A DNA stretch of 42,453 bases from CAG-390 sp045633005 (GTDB lineage: Bacteria; Bacillota; Clostridia; Oscillospirales; CAG-272): NCBI GenBank assembly GCA_045633005.1, contig JAZQXT010000090.1, positions 1 through 42,453 of the forward strand. The letters are read 5' to 3'. Positions 32,965-40,163 of the stretch are shown here, in pieces. The notes under the pieces are model-generated. The model saw only the letters and a list, made by a program, of their open reading frames with translations, did no database searches and was not told the DNA's origin. Positions within the stretch are counted from its first letter, which is position 1, and every line of letters starts with the position of its first letter. Made by a program: the position numbers and the translations under genes.

Positions 32965-33516
32965 ATGTTAGGAAAGGCGAATATACATAAATTAGCCGTG
33001 TCGGCAATGATGCTTGCGCTTGCGCTCGTTCTGCCGTTTTTGACGGGACAGATACCGCAATTTGGCAAGATGCTCTGTCCCATGCATTTTCCCGTACTGC
33101 TTTGCGGATTTTTCTGCGGTCCGTGGCTTGGCGCGGGCGTTGGCTTTTGCGCGCCCCTTCTTCGCTCGTTTATTTTCGGAGTGCCGCACCTTATGCCCGA
33201 TGCCGTTGCTATGTGCTTTGAGCTGGCGGTCTACGGCGCGGTGGCGGGCTTGCTCTACTCGCGGCTTCCGCGCAGGCGCGTGTTCGTGTACGTTTCCTTG
33301 CTTGCGGCTATGCTTGCGGGGCGCATCGTTTGGGGCGGCGCGCGAGTGGTGCTTTACGGCATCGGACAGTCGGAGTTCGGCTGGGCGGCGTTCATGGCGG
33401 GCGCGTTTACGAAGGCAATACCGGGTATAATCGCGCAGATATTGCTCATTCCCATTCTCGTTATCGCGCTTGAAAAAGTGTTGCCCGATAGCTTGAAAAA
33501 TAGGAATGATTATTAA
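32965..33516 (+). CDS. ECF transporter S component (vitamin/micronutrient uptake), substrate unknown
   Basis: A 183-residue membrane protein with about five or six helices. It opens with the typical S-component pattern (KLAVSAMMLALALVLPFLTGQIP), followed by MLCPMHFPVLLCGFFCGPWLGAGVGFCAPLLRSFIFG, the segment that binds the ligand and the shared transporter module. Length fits the family (about 170-200). S components pair with a common EcfA/EcfA'/EcfT module encoded elsewhere. The sequence does not match BioY, ThiT or RibU closely enough to name the substrate. It is monocistronic by its own promoter and lies 84 bp before the oxygen-defence operon. Confidence 0.82.
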   Translation: MLGKANIHKLAVSAMMLALALVLPFLTGQIPQFGKMLCPMHFPVLLCGFFCGPWLGAGVGFCAPLLRSFIFGVPHLMPDAVAMCFELAVYGAVAGLLYSRLPRRRVFVYVSLLAAMLAGRIVWGGARVVLYGIGQSEFGWAAFMAGAFTKAIPGIIAQILLIPILVIALEKVLPDSLKNRNDY

Positions 33517-33563
33517 TTTTTTCAATTTGTTCAAAAATTGTTCGATATTTCGGGCGAATTTTA

Positions 33564-33572
33564 TGTTATAAT
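33564..33572 (+). promoter_or_regulatory. Extended -10 promoter of the oxygen-defence operon
   Basis: TGTTATAAT (TG-n-TATAAT, -10 at 33567-33572) with no clear -35. The ribosome site AAGGAG and ATG 33601 follow. No PerR-like box is evident. Confidence 0.55.
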
Positions 33573-33600
33573 AGGGTATAAACCGCAAGGAGAACAGAAA

Positions 33601-34752
33601 ATGAAGATTACAAACGACATTAAATACGTTGGTGTCAACGACAGAAGCACCGATCTTTTCGAGGGGCAGTACGTTATCCCCAACGGTATCTCATATAATT
33701 CTTACGTCATAATTGATGAAAAAATAGCGGTTATGGACAGCGTGGAGGCGAAGTTTGCCGACGAGTGGCTTGACAATATCCGCAAGGCGACGGGCGGAAA
33801 ATGCCCCGATTACATCATCGTACAGCATATGGAGCCCGACCATTCCTCAAGCATCGCTAGGTTTGCATCGGAGTTTCCGACCGCAACCGTCGTTTCGTCT
33901 GCAAAGGCGTTTGCGATGATGAAGAATTTTTACGGCACGGATTTTCCCGACAGACAGATAGTTGTCGGTGAGGGCTCAACGCTCGCTCTCGGTAAGCACG
34001 TTCTTAATTTCGTTGCCGCGCCCATGGTGCATTGGCCCGAGGTCATCGTGACCTACGATAGCACGGACAAGGTGCTTTTCTCGGCTGACGGCTTTGGAAA
34101 ATTCGGCACGCCCGACACCGACGAGCCGTGGGTGGACGAGGCAAGACGCTATTACATCGGCATCGTCGGCAAGTACGGTATGCCCGTTCAGACGTTGCTT
34201 AAAAAGGCAAGGGCGCTTGATATTGCCATTATATGCCCCCTGCACGGCCCCGTGCTTTCCGAAAATCTCGGCTATTACCTTGACCTTTACAACACTTGGT
34301 CAAGCTACAAGGCAGAGGAGGAGGGAATAGTTGTCGCCTACACCTCCGTTTACGGAAACACCAAGAAGGCGGCGCTTCTCCTTGCCGACAAGCTCAACGC
34401 ACGCGGCGCGACCGTCAAGGTCTACGACCTTGCAAGGTGCGATATGGCGGCGGCTGTTGCGGATGCATTCAGATACGACAGACTCGTTCTTGCGACCACC
34501 ACCTACAACACGGACATTTTCCCCTTTATGCGCCAGTTTATCGACCACCTTACCGAGCGCGGCTTTGCAAACCGCACGGTAGCGCTTATCGAAAACGGAA
34601 GCTGGGCACCCACCGCCGCAAAGGTGATGAGCGGTATGCTTGAAAAGAGCAAAAATATCACCTACGCCGAGAACAGCGTAAAGATAACCTCGGCACTCAA
34701 TGAAGAAAGCATAGCACGGCTCGATGCACTTGCAGACGAGCTTTGCAAATAA
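33601..34752 (+). CDS. Flavodiiron protein (FprA-type oxygen/NO reductase)
   Basis: A 383-residue protein that reduces O2 to water (or NO to N2O) in anaerobes. The N-terminal beta-lactamase-like diiron domain has ligands His76, Glu78, Asp80, His81 (HMEPDHSS), His144 (VHWPEV), Asp163 (ADGFG) and His215 (LHGPV). The flavodoxin domain from about residue 242 has the FMN loop TSVYGNTKK and later TTTYNTDIFPFM and NGSW segments. It lacks a fused rubredoxin, so it is class A and needs a separate rubredoxin. The start is ATG 33601 with AAGGAG 7 bases upstream; upstream in-frame codons overlap the promoter. First gene of an operon with desulfoferrodoxin and peroxiredoxin. Confidence 0.94.
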   Translation: MKITNDIKYVGVNDRSTDLFEGQYVIPNGISYNSYVIIDEKIAVMDSVEAKFADEWLDNIRKATGGKCPDYIIVQHMEPDHSSSIARFASEFPTATVVSSAKAFAMMKNFYGTDFPDRQIVVGEGSTLALGKHVLNFVAAPMVHWPEVIVTYDSTDKVLFSADGFGKFGTPDTDEPWVDEARRYYIGIVGKYGMPVQTLLKKARALDIAIICPLHGPVLSENLGYYLDLYNTWSSYKAEEEGIVVAYTSVYGNTKKAALLLADKLNARGATVKVYDLARCDMAAAVADAFRYDRLVLATTTYNTDIFPFMRQFIDHLTERGFANRTVALIENGSWAPTAAKVMSGMLEKSKNITYAENSVKITSALNEESIARLDALADELCK

Positions 34753-34776
34753 AACAATATTTCGGAGGAAATTAAA

Positions 34777-35151
34777 ATGGAACAGAAGTTTTTAAGATGT
34801 GAGCATTGCGGAAATATCGTTGCAATGGTAAAGGACAAGGGCGTGCCCATGATGTGCTGCGGTCAGAAGATGAAGGAGATCATCCCCGGTACTACCGACG
34901 CGTCGGTTGAAAAGCACGTTCCCGTATATACCGTAGAGGGCAACAAGGTCATCGTTACCGTTGGTGCGGTAGAGCATCCTATGACCGAGGAGCACTACAT
35001 CGAGTGGGTATCCCTTCAGACCAAGTTCGGCAACCAGAGAAAGCCCCTTGCCCCCGGTGCAAAGCCCGTCGTTTGCTTCTCCGTTTGTGAGGGCGACGAG
35101 GTAGAGGCAGTTTACGCATACTGCAATCTTCACAGCCTCTGGAAGGCGTAA
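34777..35151 (+). CDS. dfx: Desulfoferrodoxin (superoxide reductase, 2Fe type)
   Basis: A 124-residue protein that reduces superoxide to hydrogen peroxide without making oxygen. Center I ligands are Cys8, Cys11 (CEHCG), Cys27 and Cys28 (MCCGQ). Center II is His47 (EKHVPV, with Glu45 in place of or near the usual Glu-Lys gate), His67, His73 (EHPMTEEHYIEWV), Cys116 and His119 (CNLHSLWK). All active-site positions are present. GGAGG lies before the ATG. It is 24 bp after the flavodiiron gene and 1 base before the peroxiredoxin gene, whose product would remove the peroxide formed. Confidence 0.97.
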   Translation: MEQKFLRCEHCGNIVAMVKDKGVPMMCCGQKMKEIIPGTTDASVEKHVPVYTVEGNKVIVTVGAVEHPMTEEHYIEWVSLQTKFGNQRKPLAPGAKPVVCFSVCEGDEVEAVYAYCNLHSLWKA

Positions 35152-35152
35152 G

Positions 35153-35611
35153 ATGGTAGGCGTTGGAGAAAAAGCGCCCGCCTTCACCTTGCTTGATAAG
35201 GACGGAAAAGAGGTTTCTTTGTCGGATTTTCTCGGCAAGAAGGTAGTGCTTTACTTTTATCCGAAGGATAATACCCCCGGTTGCACCCGTCAGGCGTGCG
35301 CCTTTGCGGGCGCGTACGAGGGCTTTCGCTCGCTGAACGCCGTAGTCATCGGCATCAGCCGCGACAGCGTTGCCTCGCACGCAAAGTTTGCGGCAAAGTA
35401 CGAGCTTCCCTTCGTGCTTCTTTCCGACCCCGAGCTTTCCGCTATCGAGGCGTACGGCGTGTGGCAGGAAAAGAAGATGTGCGGCAAGGTCAGCATGGGC
35501 GTTGTGCGCACGACCTTCGTGATAGACGAAAACGGCGTTATCGAGGCAGTTATGCCGAAGGTCAAGCCCGACACCAATCCCGCCGAGGTACTTGAGTATC
35601 TCGGAGCGTAA
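35153..35611 (+). CDS. bcp: Peroxiredoxin, Bcp/PrxQ type
   Basis: A 152-residue thiol-dependent peroxidase. Peroxidatic Cys44 in TPGCT and resolving Cys49 five residues later (TRQAC) form the PrxQ alpha-2 type disulfide. GEKAPAFTLLDKDG at the start and the VVRTTFVIDENG segment are typical. The start is one base after the dfx stop, with a ribosome site (GGAAGG) inside dfx. It completes a chain O2/superoxide/peroxide removal operon. It is followed by a strong terminator. Confidence 0.95.
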   Translation: MVGVGEKAPAFTLLDKDGKEVSLSDFLGKKVVLYFYPKDNTPGCTRQACAFAGAYEGFRSLNAVVIGISRDSVASHAKFAAKYELPFVLLSDPELSAIEAYGVWQEKKMCGKVSMGVVRTTFVIDENGVIEAVMPKVKPDTNPAEVLEYLGA

Positions 35612-35612
35612 T

Positions 35613-35646
35613 AAAAAGCCATAGTGCAAGGCACTATGGCTTTTTT
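35613..35646. terminator. Terminator of the oxygen-defence operon
   Basis: AAAAAGCCATAGTGC, loop AAG, GCACTATGGCTTTTTT: a 15-bp perfect stem, also usable for the convergent glycerophosphodiesterase gene. Confidence 0.94.
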
Positions 35647-35650
35647 GTAT

Positions 35651-36421
35651 TTAGCTGCGGCAGGGCTTTAGTTGACCGTTGGTCTCGACGTAATCTGCGC
35701 GAAGCACCTTTACGGCTTCGGCAAGCTCGTCGGGCTTGTTGATAAGCCAAATGCCGATCTTTGCGTGCTTGCGCACTCTGTCGCAAAGCTCTGGCGTGGC
35801 TTTTTCGCCCTTGAACCAAGAGGTTCGCGGATTGTCGTGGCATATCCAGATGATAAGCTCGTGCCCCTCGGCGATGCGCGACACGGCGTCAAGCGTCTCC
35901 TCGCTAAGATCTCCGCCGTCGTAATGGAGCGCGGCGCGGGGGAGGGCATCGGCGGCTTGCTTTAGCGACTCAAGCGTTCCGCAGGTAAGACCTACGCTCA
36001 CGCGCTCGCCGCGCTCCCCGATCTGCGCAAGGAACGCCGTGCGAAGCTCGTCGGGGAAAGTAGTCCATACGTTGTCAAATTTCAGCGGCACGGTGGGATT
36101 TTCCTCGGAAAAATCCAAAACCTCGGCAAGCGTGGGTATCGTCTCGCCTCGGAAGGACTCGTCCATCCACGAGCCGTATTCGTACTCGCGCGCCTGCGCC
36201 AAGGTAACGTCGCGTATCAATGCGTCGGGCGCGTTGCCGTTTTTATCGCGTGCCGTGCGCTTTAGGGAATGGTCGTGAAGCATCACGAACTCGCCGTCCG
36301 CGGTGTATTTGGGGTCAAGCTCGATGATGGCGTATCCCTCGTTCACCGCCGCGCGAAAGGCAATCATCGTGTTTTCGGGATAGTCGGAGCTTACGCCTCT
36401 GTGCGCTTGTAATTTTGTCAT
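35651..36421 (-). CDS. Glycerophosphodiester phosphodiesterase
   Basis: A 256-residue TIM-barrel enzyme that hydrolyses glycerophosphodiesters to glycerol-3-phosphate and an alcohol. Active-site residues: AHRG (His7-Arg8), PENT, IELDPKYTADG (Glu34, Asp36) and HDHSLKRT (His49), with LKFDN as the later KxE/D-like segment. No signal peptide, so the cytoplasmic UgpQ type is preferred to the periplasmic GlpQ type. GGAG lies 7-8 bases before the ATG. It is transcribed from its own promoter through a leader of about 90 nt. Probable role in phospholipid or teichoic-acid turnover. Confidence 0.92.
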   Translation of the reverse strand: MTKLQAHRGVSSDYPENTMIAFRAAVNEGYAIIELDPKYTADGEFVMLHDHSLKRTARDKNGNAPDALIRDVTLAQAREYEYGSWMDESFRGETIPTLAEVLDFSEENPTVPLKFDNVWTTFPDELRTAFLAQIGERGERVSVGLTCGTLESLKQAADALPRAALHYDGGDLSEETLDAVSRIAEGHELIIWICHDNPRTSWFKGEKATPELCDRVRKHAKIGIWLINKPDELAEAVKVLRADYVETNGQLKPCRS

Positions 36422-36516
36422 TGGGGGTCTCCTTTTTTGTAAATGGGATGTGCATTGTTTAACGTAAAGGTTTTTTTGCAGGATTTTTCGTTAAGATATT
36501 CTGCGCTTTTTGATTT

Positions 36517-36545
36517 ATTATAGCACAAGAAAATAGGAAATTCAA
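36517..36545 (-). promoter_or_regulatory. Promoter of the glycerophosphodiesterase gene
   Basis: Minus strand: TTGAAT (36540-36545), 17 bp, TATAAT (36517-36522). The leader of about 90 nt shows no clear riboswitch fold. Confidence 0.8.
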
Positions 36546-36670
36546 CAGTTTTTGGGTTTGCGAGAGGAGCTTTTTTGGTAGCGTTCCTCATCAGAAAAAA
36601 CAAGCACTAAGATATTTTGAAACGCTTCGCGCGAAGTGCGGAGAGAATGCTTGAACGCTTTAAATCGAAT

Positions 36671-36705
36671 AAAAAATTCCATCGCAATTGCGATGGAATT
36701 TTTTT
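36671..36705 (-). terminator. Terminator of the acid phosphatase gene
   Basis: AAAAAATTCCATCGCAATTGCGATGGAATTTTTTT in two halves: perfect palindrome TTCCATCGCAATTGCGATGGAA flanked by A- and T-runs. It ends 8 bases from the phosphatase stop codon. Confidence 0.93.
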
Positions 36706-36712
36706 GTGAAAA

Positions 36713-37861
36713 TCAATCATAAATATCCCAAATGCCGTTTTCCTTGTCCGTATAGTCGAACTCCCCAAACAGCTCTGCATATCCGTACTGCGCTGCGTAA
36801 TTCGCCGAGCTTCCGTATACCGCATTCGGAAAAACGATCCACTTTGAACCCCAATTTTCGATATTTTCAATCGTCAAGGTAACGCGGTCAACGGCGTTTT
36901 TGCAATCGCTGAAGATCTGGCTTATGTCGTTCAGATCATCCCCCAGAAGCATAGAAATATGATGGGATGAAATATCAACCGTCGCGGGATAAGCGTTTGA
37001 CTCGTTGGTGCGCTCGCCCGTTATCAACGCGCCGCCCGCGGCAATGGCATCGCGGATGCCCTCCTTGCTTGAACCGTTCAGCTTGGTGTCGTTTACTATA
37101 AGGATAGCGTCCGCCCAATAATTGGGAGCGGCAGGATCGTTCGTAGGGAATCCAAGCGTCGCCATGGATTCCATAGTAATGTCGTACATGGTCTTTCCAA
37201 AGATATCAAAGGTCGAGGAGCCTATTACCGTTCCGTCCGCTTTTTTATAACCCTCCTGACCCGCGTATCCGTTCTCGGTCAGCTTATAGCCTTGATCGTA
37301 GCGGTTTGTAACGTAGAACACGGCAACGCCGTTTTGCTTGCAATGGTTTGCAAACGCCACCGCTCCGGGAAGCGCGGTACAGCCCTTGCTTTGCACGAAA
37401 TCCGTAAAGGCTTTGTTGGTCCATTCGCCGTTTTTACCGAGAATGTTTGCCGTATAATGCACGCCGTCTACTAAAGTGTCGTCTATATCGCAAACAACGC
37501 ATACTCTTTTTTCGTTCAGATACAGCTTCTTTTCTCCGTTGCTTTCGACCCAACGGTATCCGTTCAGCTCGTTATCGGCAAAGCTTACCATTTCATCAAC
37601 GTTCTTTTCTGCCAGATGGAAGCCCTGCATCATCAGCGCGTGCGCTTCCGCGCTCATCTGCCACGCGGCTGCTCCGACCATATATTCGTAGGCGGGATTT
37701 GCCGCATATCCCGTCGGCGGCGTTGCTTGAGGCTCGCTTGTCTTCGCGCCTATCCAATATCCGACTCCAACGCTTAATGCAACCAACAGCACGCCCGCTA
37801 TACTGCACGCTACTATGTTTTTGATTTTGCTCTTTTTCGAAATTGTCGTTTTCAAGTTCAT
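36713..37861 (-). CDS. Membrane-anchored acid phosphatase/5'-nucleotidase, e(P4)-like HAD family
   Basis: A 382-residue class B/C-type HAD phosphatase (HAD IIIB). An uncleaved N-terminal anchor (about 16-38) is followed by a short spacer and a catalytic domain that should lie outside the cell. Motif I is CDIDDTLVDG (nucleophile Asp125, Asp127, Asp128), motif II the VTNR threonine, and motif IV LLGDDLND (Asp308, Asp309, Asp312). The AAAWQMSAEAHALMMQGFHLAE segment is characteristic of the lipoprotein e(P4) group, here with a membrane helix instead of a lipobox. It likely dephosphorylates nucleotides such as NMN or other phosphomonoesters for uptake. Ribosome site AAAGGAAAGG. Confidence 0.9.
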   Translation of the reverse strand: MNLKTTISKKSKIKNIVACSIAGVLLVALSVGVGYWIGAKTSEPQATPPTGYAANPAYEYMVGAAAWQMSAEAHALMMQGFHLAEKNVDEMVSFADNELNGYRWVESNGEKKLYLNEKRVCVVCDIDDTLVDGVHYTANILGKNGEWTNKAFTDFVQSKGCTALPGAVAFANHCKQNGVAVFYVTNRYDQGYKLTENGYAGQEGYKKADGTVIGSSTFDIFGKTMYDITMESMATLGFPTNDPAAPNYWADAILIVNDTKLNGSSKEGIRDAIAAGGALITGERTNESNAYPATVDISSHHISMLLGDDLNDISQIFSDCKNAVDRVTLTIENIENWGSKWIVFPNAVYGSSANYAAQYGYAELFGEFDYTDKENGIWDIYD

Positions 37862-37935
37862 ACCGAAACCTTTCCTTTCCGCTACGCCGCAAGGGAGATA
37901 AACGAATAATTTCCCCCTTTGTAAATTTTTTCTTT

Positions 37936-37956
37936 ATTGTAGCACAAATCTGTGCT
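37936..37956 (-). promoter_or_regulatory. Putative -10 box and adjoining inverted repeat of the acid phosphatase gene
   Basis: Minus strand TACAAT (37936-37941) overlaps the end of AGCACA-AATC-TGTGCT (37941-37956), a perfect 6-bp inverted repeat in the promoter spacer, so a possible operator. The -35 is not clear. Confidence 0.4.
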
Positions 37957-37975
37957 GAATGATTGGGAATAAGGG

Positions 37976-38830
37976 CTATGTATTATTTTTTAATTCCGCT
38001 TTGTATTTCTCTACTAATGCATCAAATTCTTTTATGTATTTTTCGAGTCTTGCTTGTCCTTGTGGTAAATCAAGCCCCGGTTTTCTGTATCCGCAAATTC
38101 TGACATCATTAAGTATTGCATCTTCCGTATTGTATGCTCCCATTGAATTTCCTTCAATATGCGGGTATTTTGCACACATATATGCAATTTCCTCCGTCGT
38201 AAACATTCCGGCGGGAAAATCAAATCTTCTCAAACTCGGCACGCTGTCCAAAGCACTTGTATCTCTGTTTTCGAGCTTGATATTGCGGAAGTACACCCTT
38301 TCCAAAGAATCCATTCCTCTCATCCATTCCAAGCTGCTCATCGGGTAGGGCGTGTCCATATCTCCGATGAAGACGACCTGTTTTAGCCTCTTTGCCTTTT
38401 GCAAAGCAATTGGATTATATGCGATCTTCTTTGTTGAATCAAGCCATAGGTACTCAAGTTCGGGATTTTGAGACATATCCCAAAGGGTACTGTTGCGAAT
38501 ATTCCAATAAATACTGACTCCCTGCAGATGCTTCAATTTTTGGAGCGGAGAAAAGTCGGATATAAGCTGGCATTGGAAAAAACTTAAAAATTCATATTCT
38601 TCGCCGTAGTTTTCGACAAAATATTCAAAGCTTTTTTGCTCCATTCCGCAAATTTCAAGAACTTTTTTGCTTTTTCCTTTGCTCATTTCATAATCGACGT
38701 CATCGGGAGACATATTACACGGCGAAAAAGCACCGCTTGGATTGGGCTTTTTCCTTGAAACGTACAAACGCTTATTTTCGTCATTTACATGAATAAACCA
38801 GTCGTGGCTCAAATTTTGCTTGCTGTTCAT
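37976..38830 (-). CDS. Leucine-rich-repeat-like intracellular protein, function unknown
   Basis: A 284-residue protein without signal peptide. The middle (about 85-235) has irregular leucine-rich-type repeats (LQKLKHLQGVSIYWN, NPELEYLWLDSTKK, AKRLKQVVFIGD, MDSLERVYFRNIKLE, VPSLRRFDFPAG), and the end is a charged helix (RLEKYIKEFDALVEKYKAELK). Such stand-alone cytoplasmic repeat proteins are often found among orphan immunity genes of polymorphic toxin systems, but no toxin is nearby and that role is only a guess. AAAGGAG lies before the ATG. Base composition is clearly more AT-rich than the genes upstream to the left, marking the start of the accessory block. Confidence 0.75.
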   Translation of the reverse strand: MNSKQNLSHDWFIHVNDENKRLYVSRKKPNPSGAFSPCNMSPDDVDYEMSKGKSKKVLEICGMEQKSFEYFVENYGEEYEFLSFFQCQLISDFSPLQKLKHLQGVSIYWNIRNSTLWDMSQNPELEYLWLDSTKKIAYNPIALQKAKRLKQVVFIGDMDTPYPMSSLEWMRGMDSLERVYFRNIKLENRDTSALDSVPSLRRFDFPAGMFTTEEIAYMCAKYPHIEGNSMGAYNTEDAILNDVRICGYRKPGLDLPQGQARLEKYIKEFDALVEKYKAELKNNT

Positions 38831-38872
38831 TTCGTATTCTCCTTTGCCGCGTTTAATGACTTTCTTTGCTTT

Positions 38873-38901
38873 ATTATATCAAAAATTCGTGAATATTTCA
38901 A
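38873..38901 (-). promoter_or_regulatory. Promoter of the leucine-rich-repeat-like gene
   Basis: Minus strand: TTGAAA (38896-38901), 17 bp, TATAAT (38873-38878). The promoter and flanking bases are homologous to those of the gene at 40164-40757, although the two coding regions are unrelated. Confidence 0.85.
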
Positions 38902-38934
38902 CCGTTTCGTACCAAATCGTGCCGCAGGAAAATG

Positions 38935-39043
38935 CACGCTGGCGCGTGATGGGATGCACAGCTTTGCCGTGATGATATGCCAAGCCTACGGGAACCCCCA
39001 AAGCTCGGCAAGCTCTCTTCGGGGAACCCCTACTACGGCTTGG
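38935..39043 (-). repeat. Stem-loop array D with an insertion in one loop
   Basis: CACGC-TGGC-GCGTG (38935-38948) is identical to a hairpin of array C (40921-40934) and lies in the same context. The last hairpin, CCAAGCC (38980-38986)/GGCTTGG (39037-39043), matches the CCAAGC/GCTTGG hairpin of array C (41000-41016), but its loop is 50 nt instead of 5. The extra loop sequence is bracketed by GGGAACCCC direct repeats (38991 and 39022 region) around a small AGCT-containing hairpin. The linker TGATGATATG also matches array C. Confidence 0.75.
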
Positions 39044-39045
39044 AT

Positions 39046-39078
39046 AAAAAAATCCGATGCTTTCGCATCGGATTTTTT
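39046..39078 (-). terminator. Terminator of the gene at 39151-39711
   Basis: AAAAAAATCCGATGC, loop TTTC, GCATCGGATTTTTT. Symmetrical A/T runs. Confidence 0.9.
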
Positions 39079-39150
39079 GCCTTAAACGAGCCAAAAGGTG
39101 TCTAAACATAGGTGAAACTGAAAAAGTCTCCAAAATAATTGGCAACGACC

Positions 39151-39711
39151 TCAGTTTTTAATGAGTTCCCATTCGGAATAAAGCATATTTGCATTTTTGT
39201 CTATATCCCAAGGGTGTGTCATGGAAAGATTAAGCAAATATCTTGCGGGCGGCATGGAAATATATTTTTTATAGTGCTCAGCCACCGTCCAAAATTCCTC
39301 CATTGTATACTGCGCAGGGAGCTTTTTTAGTGCGATTCTGAACTCATCTTCCTTTTCTTGCGGAAGATCGAACCAACAGTTTGTTACCGTCAGCGGCAAC
39401 TTTATTTCAGCAGTGTCAAACTTGCGCCTATAATCCGGATGCTCTTCAAAATATTTTTCTATTTCAATGAGAACGTCGTTGGAAACAGGCTTTAGCCAAC
39501 GGGAATCCTCGCAGGAAAAATTAATGCGAGGCTTCATTTTCGTAGTGAAGCATTTTTTTAGAACTGCCCACTGACCAATAACTTGCCCCTTTTTCCAATG
39601 AATATCCTCGGAATTATAGTCTTCGGTCGCAATATGAGGTTTGATATCAATCAGTTGCCAATAACCTGAACCGTATCCCGTAACAAAATCCCCGATTTTT
39701 ATTTGACTCAT
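39151..39711 (-). CDS. Small-barrel-domain protein, possible orphan immunity protein
   Basis: A 186-residue cytoplasmic protein. The N-terminal ~60 residues form a predicted small beta-barrel (SQIKIGDFVTGYGSGYWQLIDIKP, later GQVIGQWAVLKKCFT), followed by an alpha-rich C-terminal part (SNDVLIEIEKYFEEHPDYRRKF, MEEFWTVAEHYKKYI). The start of the fold, GDF...G-x-x-Q-[LV]-[IL]-D, is shared with the next gene (GDLF...GIYQVLDF), so the two are probably distant paralogues. Similar barrels occur in some immunity-protein families, which is suggestive only. Weak ribosome site (GTAAGG). Single-gene unit with its own promoter and terminator. Confidence 0.7.
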   Translation of the reverse strand: MSQIKIGDFVTGYGSGYWQLIDIKPHIATEDYNSEDIHWKKGQVIGQWAVLKKCFTTKMKPRINFSCEDSRWLKPVSNDVLIEIEKYFEEHPDYRRKFDTAEIKLPLTVTNCWFDLPQEKEDEFRIALKKLPAQYTMEEFWTVAEHYKKYISMPPARYLLNLSMTHPWDIDKNANMLYSEWELIKN

Positions 39712-39740
39712 AACCTTACCGCCCTTCGTTGATTTGTTTT

Positions 39741-39769
39741 ATTATATCACAATTTTGTAAATAAATCAA
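39741..39769 (-). promoter_or_regulatory. Promoter of the gene at 39151-39711
   Basis: Minus strand: TTGATT (39764-39769), 17 bp, TATAAT (39741-39746). Confidence 0.8.
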
Positions 39770-39960
39770 GGCCTAGCCTTGTATCTTTAATGAAGCATCG
39801 CCTGCGGCGATATGATGTTTTTCGCTTCGCTCAAAATGATGTTGCTCCCGTTGGTCGCAATGATGCGATGTTTGCCCCAATGTGCCGTCAGGCACACATC
39901 ATTAGGCGTAGCCGTCATCATTGGCAAAGCCAACATCATTTGCCGAAGGCAAACATCATT
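39768..39960 (-). repeat. Stem-loop array B with ATGATGT/CATCATT linkers
   Basis: About eight hairpins: AAGGC-CTA-GCCTT (39768), ATCGCC-TGC-GGCGAT (39797), a decayed TTTT..AAAA one (39817 region), TTGC-11 nt-GCAA (39842), TGTGCC-GTCA-GGCACA (39881), GGC-GTA-GCC (39905), TTGGC-AAA-GCCAA (39921) and TTTGCC-GAA-GGCAAA (39939). The linker is ATGATGT in the first half and CATCATT (its near complement) in the second half, so the array changes linker strand near 39870. The hairpins decay from right to left. Confidence 0.8.
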
Positions 39961-39961
39961 C

Positions 39962-40001
39962 AAAAAAGACTGATTTGTCGGGAGACAAATCAGGCTTTTT
40001 T
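39962..40001 (-). terminator. Terminator of the gene at 40164-40757
   Basis: AAAAAAG-A-CTGATTTGTC, loop GGGA, GACAAATCAG-G-CTTTTTT. It lies after the R1 element in the direction of transcription, so R1 would be in the 3' untranslated RNA. Confidence 0.9.
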
Positions 40002-40014
40002 GTTGGCACACCCT

Positions 40015-40161
40015 TACAAAATAGATCCGCAGAGCAAGTTTTTTCGAAATCGATCCATGATTTTCAGTCAGCGGATAGACTTATCCATTGGCGATGATGG
40101 GAGTTGCACGCGACCGCTATCTTCCGGGGTACAACTCCATGCTTGCAAACGAAGCTATGTA
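40015..40161 (-). repeat. R1: conserved ~147-bp element abutting a stop codon
   Basis: Shares high identity with R2 (41065-41210) and R3 (42282-42428). Conserved parts include CAAGTTTTTTCGAAATCGAT (R1, R2), CTTATCC-x-TTGGCG-x-TGATGGG, GTTGCAC, ACCGCTAT, TCGGGG or CCGGGG, and the end word CTATGTA. It can fold: GGAGTTGCAC (40100 region) pairs with GTACAACTCC, with compensating changes in R3, GGATA/TATCC forms a second hairpin in R1, and CATGCTT/AAGCTATG a third. It begins 2 bases after the stop codon of the gene at 40164-40757. Confidence 0.85.
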
Positions 40162-40163
40162 GG

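Larger units (their letters stand above)
38831..39150. other. Intergenic block: promoter, stem-loop array D, terminator
   Basis: This 320-bp gap carries the promoter of the gene to its left, the rearranged array D (38935-39043), a terminator (39046-39078) and about 70 bp of 3' sequence of the next gene with nothing recognisable. There is no R element here, unlike the next two gaps. Confidence 0.7.
39712..40163. other. Intergenic block: promoter, array B, terminator, R1 element
   Basis: This 452-bp gap holds, from left to right, the promoter of the left gene, array B, a terminator (39962-40001) and the R1 element (40015-40161) abutting the stop of the right gene. No coding sequence is credible. 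Confidence 0.75.
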
